Position numbers and translations under genes: made by a program. From Setophaga petechia (taxonomy: Eukaryota; Chordata; Aves; Passeriformes; Parulidae), in NCBI GenBank assembly GCA_024362935.1, contig JANCRA010000003.1, positions 42,779,291 to 42,843,290 of the forward strand: a DNA stretch of 64,000 bases, read 5' to 3'. The notes under the pieces are model-generated. The model had not been told where the DNA came from and did not search any database. It saw only the letters and a list, made by a program, of their open reading frames with translations. Shown one piece after another: positions 61,461 to 64,000 of the stretch (position 1 is the first letter of the stretch; each line of letters opens with the position of its first letter).

Positions 61461-64000
61461 TTAGGCAGAATCTCAACAATATAGACCAGACCACAAAGGG
61501 TCAGAGAAGAAATGCATTCAGCAAGGTGGTAAAACAGTTTATTGAACAAAACCATCACTAATTTACAGTAAGTTATGCAGTATCTTATGCATCACTAAGT
61601 TATCAGGACCACAGTGGTCACTGCTCACTTTCTTACAGATCTAAAGCTGGTTTTCAGAGCCCATGGTTTGGTGTCGTGATTTCACCTGAACTTTCTTTTT
61701 TTCACCTCAATTTTTTGCTTTGCTTTTCTTTTTAACTCACCAGCTTTTTTTCACCTATATCTGCCCCTCTAAGGGTATGAGGGGATAGTGTGGCCAAACT
61801 GCAATCAAAAAAATATTTTGAGAGTCCTCTCAGAGCTGTTTAAGGAATCTGGGCTGGCCATGAAAGCCGGCTTTATGCAGTGCAGTTTTGAAGTAGGAGT
61901 GAGTCACTAAAAAACAATCTATGCTGTCTCCATGTTCTTTGACTTTGACTTTATTAAGAAAAAGAGAAAGAAAACAAACACAATCCCATTCACTGTGAAA
62001 TACGCATTGATCCTTTAATCCTTGGGGAATCATTTGGATCTGCTTCCTCCTCGAAAGAATCACTGCAGCGTTGATGCAAGGTTTAATTGTGCAATCACAG
62101 GCGTGTGTTCTGCTCCTGGGCTTTGCAGAGCAGGGCTCTGTGCCTGGAATGCCAATGGGAGATCCACTGATACCATTTCATGGCACAGGCAGCCTCCCCC
62201 TAGGTATCTGCCTCCATGGTGTGTCCCAGGCTTCTCAGGCAGGAAATCTAAGATGGGAATTGCCCCTGAGCAAGGACTGGAATTTGGGCTGGAGCCCAAA
62301 GCTGTGGCCCCTGTTGGTTTGTTGCAGCTGCCCTTGGTGGAGGCAGGAGGCTCCGGTGCCCAATCCCTGCTTGGCACTGCTGGGGGCTATGGCTGGCAGG
62401 TACCAGCTGGGATTCTGCTCAGACTCCCTGTCTGTGAGCTGAAAATATGCCTGGAAATATGCCTGCAAATCCTGGCCAGTGGCCTCTCTCCTGCTGCTGG
62501 TCCACTGCCTGATGCCTGCATGCTGCACATGCCTTTATGGGATTGAGTTTTCATGGAAGCTTTGCTGAAAGCACTGCTTCAAAGCTACTGTGAAATGCTC
62601 TGCACATGTATTTGTACCTATGTATGCACCTATACACATCCACATGTTCTTTTTTGGCCAGGCCCTGCTTTCCAAGAGCTGCATTTGCTCTAAAGTTTGC
62701 CAGGTTTTTCAGATGCTGCATGTGTGCCAGCTCTGACTTCAGGGGCAAGTGACAGGAGTTGGAGAGCCTCTGTGAGCCCTTGTTGTGTTACTGTCGTGTC
62801 TTGATTCAGAAACTAAACTCTGATTGCATTCATTTGGCTCACACTCATTGACCCTGATGGCAGCAGGTTGTGAAGGAACATGGATTAGCTCCTCACTTTG
62901 CTGCCCTTGGGAGGTGAAGGTTGGGATTTACCTGCCAGTAAATAGAGGGGCTGGTTAAGTATTAGATGGGAAGAAATGCAACCCTCCTCCAGCTGGCTTT
63001 GGATCCTAGGATTTTTTTCAGGGTCAATCTGTTTTCCAGTACATTACAATTAATGGTTTTATCATCAATTCTGCTTTCCCACCAGCATTTAGGATGGAGT
63101 TTCCAGATGGGTAATCTTAGCTGCCAGCCACTCATCCCTTCTCCATGGCCACAGGCTACCAAACAAGCCTTGCTTACGGAGCCACACCATGGGTCCTGTG
63201 GCAAGTGGCCATCCCACTTTTTTAAACCCTTTAAAACCCTTTAAAATAATGCTTTAAATACAACCACATTTTACCTATTGGCTTCAGGAAAGTGAAAAGG
63301 AAAGGCTATTGTTAGGTTATTAAGCAGTTCTTGGCTGATGTTATGGGCTCCTGGCCTCCAGGTCCCTGTACTCATGTTCTCTTCCTGCTGCTCTGAAAGT
63401 TTCATGTTGGGACAAGCTGCAGCTAGCCATGTTGGCAAAAACTGCTCCTCCTTGACCCTGGTTCCTCCTAGTCCTAGATTCAAGTGTTTGCTCTCTGCAG
63501 CCAAAATGTTTGCATCCTCCTGAAAGCAGGAGATTGGGATACATTGATCCCATGCAGGACAGGAAAATGCACTTTATTCCTCTGCTTCATGGCAGGGCTG
63601 GAAAAACAAAAAGAATAGTGGGCAGCTGTGGTTTTAGCTGACAGCTGAAAGAGGCTTTGCTAGCAGAAGTCCCCAGGGAAGACTAGGAGGCTGCTAACAA
63701 AAGTCAGGAAGGGGCTCTCTCTACAGATTAAAAAGCAGAGGAATTATAAATAACATGCTGAAGTACACAGATAAAGTTACCCAAGTTATTTTGGCCATAA
63801 AGCCCAGGACAGTAAAGGCCCTTAATCTCTCATTAATCAACAAGAAGCTGGAAGAGGCCATACAATGAACTCAGCTGCCAAAGCTGCTGTGCCCTTTTGC
63901 TCCATTTAATTTAATTGTATTAGTCCTGCCCGCAGCCTTTGTTCTTCCGCCCTGCTCAGGAAATCTGCTGCTGGGTTTGGCAGGGCTCACTCTGGTTCCA

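Larger units (their letters stand above)
46605..64000. other. Non-coding DNA to right edge, no gene recognised
   Basis: No later SLC22A18 exon and no PHLDA2 or NAP1L4 coding sequence could be recognised on either strand. Possible regulatory segments are about 47160-47400 and 52490-52800; the latter contains an octamer ATGCAAAT and an AP-1 site TGACTCA. A small (GCA)n run is at about 49925-49945. Confidence 0.45.

Noticed and set aside
61530..61560. AATAAA on the minus strand, considered as the 3' end of PHLDA2 or another leftward gene
   Set aside because: A lone hexamer in AT-rich DNA; PHLDA2 is small and its coding sequence would be expected close by, but is not seen up to 64 kb.
62990..63112. 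Possible exon: acceptor ttttttcag at 63020 and donor-like gtaatc after a hydrophobic frame
   Set aside because: The frame would fit phase after SLC22A18 exon 4, but the residues do not resemble the transporter after TM5 and the donor is weak.
1..64000. CRISPR arrays, operons, prophage or bacterial systems
   Set aside because: The window is vertebrate nuclear DNA with introns and LINEs; nothing of this kind is present.

Overview
This is nuclear DNA from a bird, or at the outside another sauropsid. Several CR1 LINE fragments of the avian/reptilian type, a solo retroviral LTR and two vertebrate genes with long introns support this. Two genes identify the locus: CDKN1C (p57KIP2) on the minus strand at about 14.35-15.93 kb, and the first part of SLC22A18 on the plus strand from about 32.4 kb. 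The order and orientation match the KCNQ1-CDKN1C-SLC22A18-PHLDA2 segment of human 11p15.5, which is imprinted in mammals. KCNQ1 would be expected left of the window and PHLDA2/NAP1L4 right of it; I find no exon of any of these.

Layout. 0-14 kb is non-coding DNA upstream of (transcriptionally 3' to) CDKN1C. It holds a CpG island at about 1.5-2.7 kb with a TGCATG-rich minisatellite, AT-rich intergenic DNA, a probable solo ERV LTR at about 10.43-10.86 kb, and GC-rich patches with two 24-base poly-G runs at 12.4-14.3 kb. From 14.35 to 16.3 kb is CDKN1C: two coding exons, a 3'UTR exon after a 3'UTR intron, a TATA-like box and three CCAAT boxes inside a CpG island. From 16.3 to 32.4 kb is non-coding DNA with an isolated CpG island at about 21.25-21.65 kb that could be the SLC22A18 promoter. 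Four SLC22A18 coding exons lie between 32,436 and 37,339 and encode the N-terminal 177 residues (about five membrane segments). The later exons were not found. From 37.3 to 64 kb I see no convincing coding exon, only CR1 fragments, including one about 1.7 kb copy with an internal deletion of the reverse-transcriptase core, simple repeats and possible conserved non-coding segments.

The two genes are not an operon. CDKN1C encodes a nuclear cyclin-CDK inhibitor and SLC22A18 a major-facilitator membrane transporter; they share a neighbourhood that mammals regulate by imprinting. I found no new multi-gene system. The more interesting points are the compact bird CDKN1C without the mammalian PAPA linker, the UGCAUG minisatellite, the orphan CpG island, and the unplaced second half of SLC22A18.
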